24,165 bases of DNA from Thermodesulfobacteriota bacterium (lineage in GTDB: Bacteria; Desulfobacterota; DSM-4660; Desulfatiglandales; Desulfatiglandaceae). The number at the start of each line of letters is the position of its first letter. Positions within the stretch are counted from its first letter, which is position 1. The notes under the pieces were generated by a model that made no database searches, was not told the origin of the DNA, and saw only the letters and a list, made by a program, of their open reading frames with translations. This document shows, piece by piece, positions 23,169 to 24,165 of this stretch. A program made the translations under genes and the position numbers. The stretch spans positions 1-24,165 of the forward strand of contig JANQDY010000023.1 in assembly GCA_028278625.1 (NCBI GenBank). Direction: 5' to 3'.

Positions 23169-23208
23169 CATAAACACAACCCATAATAAGATGTCAACAA
23201 ATATGGGT
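23169..23208 (-). promoter_or_regulatory. Candidate promoter and dyad upstream of the receiver gene
   Basis: On the minus strand a perfect TTGACA (23197-23192) is followed after 17 bases by a poor -10 (TTTATG, 23174-23169). The -35 box lies in the loop of an inverted repeat, ACCCATA (23179-23185 on the plus strand) and TATGGGT (23202-23208), 16 bases apart. A weak -10 with a dyad around the -35 could indicate an activator or repressor site. The dyad could equally act as a hairpin after the peptidase gene. Confidence 0.35.
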
Positions 23209-23215
23209 GGGAAGA

Positions 23216-24165
23216 TCACTGCCGCCCCAACCCCTTCTCCCACCGTTTGACCATGGCCTCGAAACTCATCTCACCCAGACCGTTGTCCGCCAGGAAACGG
23301 GGCAGATCCGACTGGATTCCCTGGCGCCACCAGCCTTTCAGAATGCTTCCCGTTTCAGGCTTGTTCATCCAGTCCTCTCCCAGCCGTGACACCAGGTGGT
23401 TTTGCATGACGGTTTCAGCCATCCACCCAAGCACATAATCGAGACAGTACAGCTCCGGCACCAGATCAAAGAGGTGGCTTTCCGGTTGATAGTAGAAGCC
23501 GGTATACTTTTTCATGAGGCGGGCATACGGTTCACCGTTCGTAAGGTCCCCTCCGGTAAACATCCTGTATTCCGCAATGAACTTCGCCGCATACCGCCTA
23601 AACATCGAAAGGTTCTTGAGGGTTTTATGGTAAGACAGGATTCTCGCATTGCGGGGAGAGAGCCCCATATACCCCTCAAGGAAAGGGGTTGAAAGAACAA
23701 GGTTCTGGTTCAGAAACGCAAATGACTCCGACAGGGCAAAAGAGGTGCCCATGTCCCGCATCACCATGGAGAGATCCGGCGATGTGAAAACCGCCGATAA
23801 TCCATGCCCCAACTCGTGCCAAAGGGTTTCAAGTTCTCCCCATCCCCCGTCCGGGCGCATCAACACATGAACCTCTTCCGGCACCTGAAGCATCAAACAG
23901 ATGGCCTGGGCGCTTTTCTCCTCTTCTTTGCCCAGCTCCAGTGTCAATCCAGGCGTGTTGGCGGGATCAATGGACCAGTTTTCAAAAAACCGCCTCAGTA
24001 CTTCCAAAACTTCTCCTGTAAAGAGATGATCGAATTCCCGAAGGCTTAACAGGTTAATGGCGTCAAAACGCGTGAGATCGGAGAGAGGCCTCCCAAATCG
24101 CCCCTGACACCAGCGCTCCATGGCCTCGAAATACATTTCGTCCGTTGCTTCAAGAAGCCCTTCTA
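23216..24165 (-). CDS. M3-like metallopeptidase (oligoendopeptidase family), 5' end outside window
   Basis: About 316 residues are visible; the frame runs open through the right edge, so the N-terminal part is missing. The zinc motif HELGH lies in WGELETLWHELGHGLSAVF, and a glutamate 26 residues after its second His (LSESFAF) is a reasonable third ligand. The following region with YYQPESHLFDLVPELYCLDYVLGWMAE resembles the helical C-terminal domain of M3 peptidases, although the usual 'ExPS' after the zinc motif is replaced by ESFAF. This suggests a divergent oligoendopeptidase-F-like branch. Such enzymes degrade short peptides in the cytoplasm. The receiver gene follows after 99 bases on the same strand. 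Confidence 0.8.
   Translation of the reverse strand, partial: EGLLEATDEMYFEAMERWCQGRFGRPLSDLTRFDAINLLSLREFDHLFTGEVLEVLRRFFENWSIDPANTPGLTLELGKEEEKSAQAICLMLQVPEEVHVLMRPDGGWGELETLWHELGHGLSAVFTSPDLSMVMRDMGTSFALSESFAFLNQNLVLSTPFLEGYMGLSPRNARILSYHKTLKNLSMFRRYAAKFIAEYRMFTGGDLTNGEPYARLMKKYTGFYYQPESHLFDLVPELYCLDYVLGWMAETVMQNHLVSRLGEDWMNKPETGSILKGWWRQGIQSDLPRFLADNGLGEMSFEAMVKRWEKGLGRQ

Noticed and set aside
1..24165. tRNA/rRNA genes, CRISPR arrays, insertion sequences, prophage or defence genes
   Set aside because: No such signatures were seen on reading both strands; a tRNA or CRISPR scan would settle it.

Overview
The window looks like a chromosomal stretch from an anaerobic, fatty- and amino-acid-oxidising Desulfobacterota (former Deltaproteobacteria) relative. 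This is an inference from gene content: split glycine decarboxylase, LIV-type ABC and TRAP transporters, acyl-CoA dehydrogenases, and a PspF/PspABC stress locus with sigma-54 promoters. No RNA gene, CRISPR array or transposase was seen. Genes from about 9.5 kb onward look more G+C-rich by eye than those before it.

Layout. 1-108 (-): 5' end of a probable acyl-CoA dehydrogenase. 109-881: long non-coding leader with short repeats and possible RNA structure. 882-4072 (+): gcvH-gcvPA-gcvPB, the H and P parts of the glycine cleavage system, with no gcvT beside them. 4073-4663: AT-rich gap containing a textbook sigma-54 promoter. 4664-9421 (+): a complete five-gene LIV/HAAT-type ABC importer (binding protein, two ATPases, two permeases). 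9517-10857 (+): an AGXT2-like class III aminotransferase. 10960-17057 (+): a six-gene catabolic unit made of a FadR-type repressor, TRAP transporter DctP-Q-M, an enolase-superfamily enzyme and a metal-dependent amidohydrolase. 17193-19127 (+): acyl-CoA dehydrogenase plus an SDR 3-hydroxyacyl-CoA dehydrogenase resembling mitochondrial HSD17B10. 19149-21366 (-): pspA-pspB-pspC-nfo behind a sigma-54 promoter, with pspF divergent at 21568-22617 (+). 22649-23116 (-): stand-alone receiver protein. 23216-24165 (-): C-terminal half of an M3-like metallopeptidase, cut by the window edge.

How the genes may work together. The aminotransferase could turn glyoxylate into glycine with an imported amino acid as donor. 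The glycine decarboxylase (with T and L proteins from elsewhere) would then feed one-carbon units and reductant, while resulting branched acyl-CoAs could be oxidised by the dehydrogenase/SDR pair. The TRAP unit is a self-contained uptake-and-degradation module, possibly for a dipeptide-like or N-acylated carboxylate. The psp locus is an envelope-stress response with an endonuclease IV gene attached.

Most of this is known families. The less ordinary points are: sigma-54 control of the ABC importer without a local activator, an ABC ATPase lacking its signature motif, the enolase/amidohydrolase TRAP module of unknown substrate, and possible structured or peptide-coding leaders ahead of the glycine-cleavage and ABC operons.
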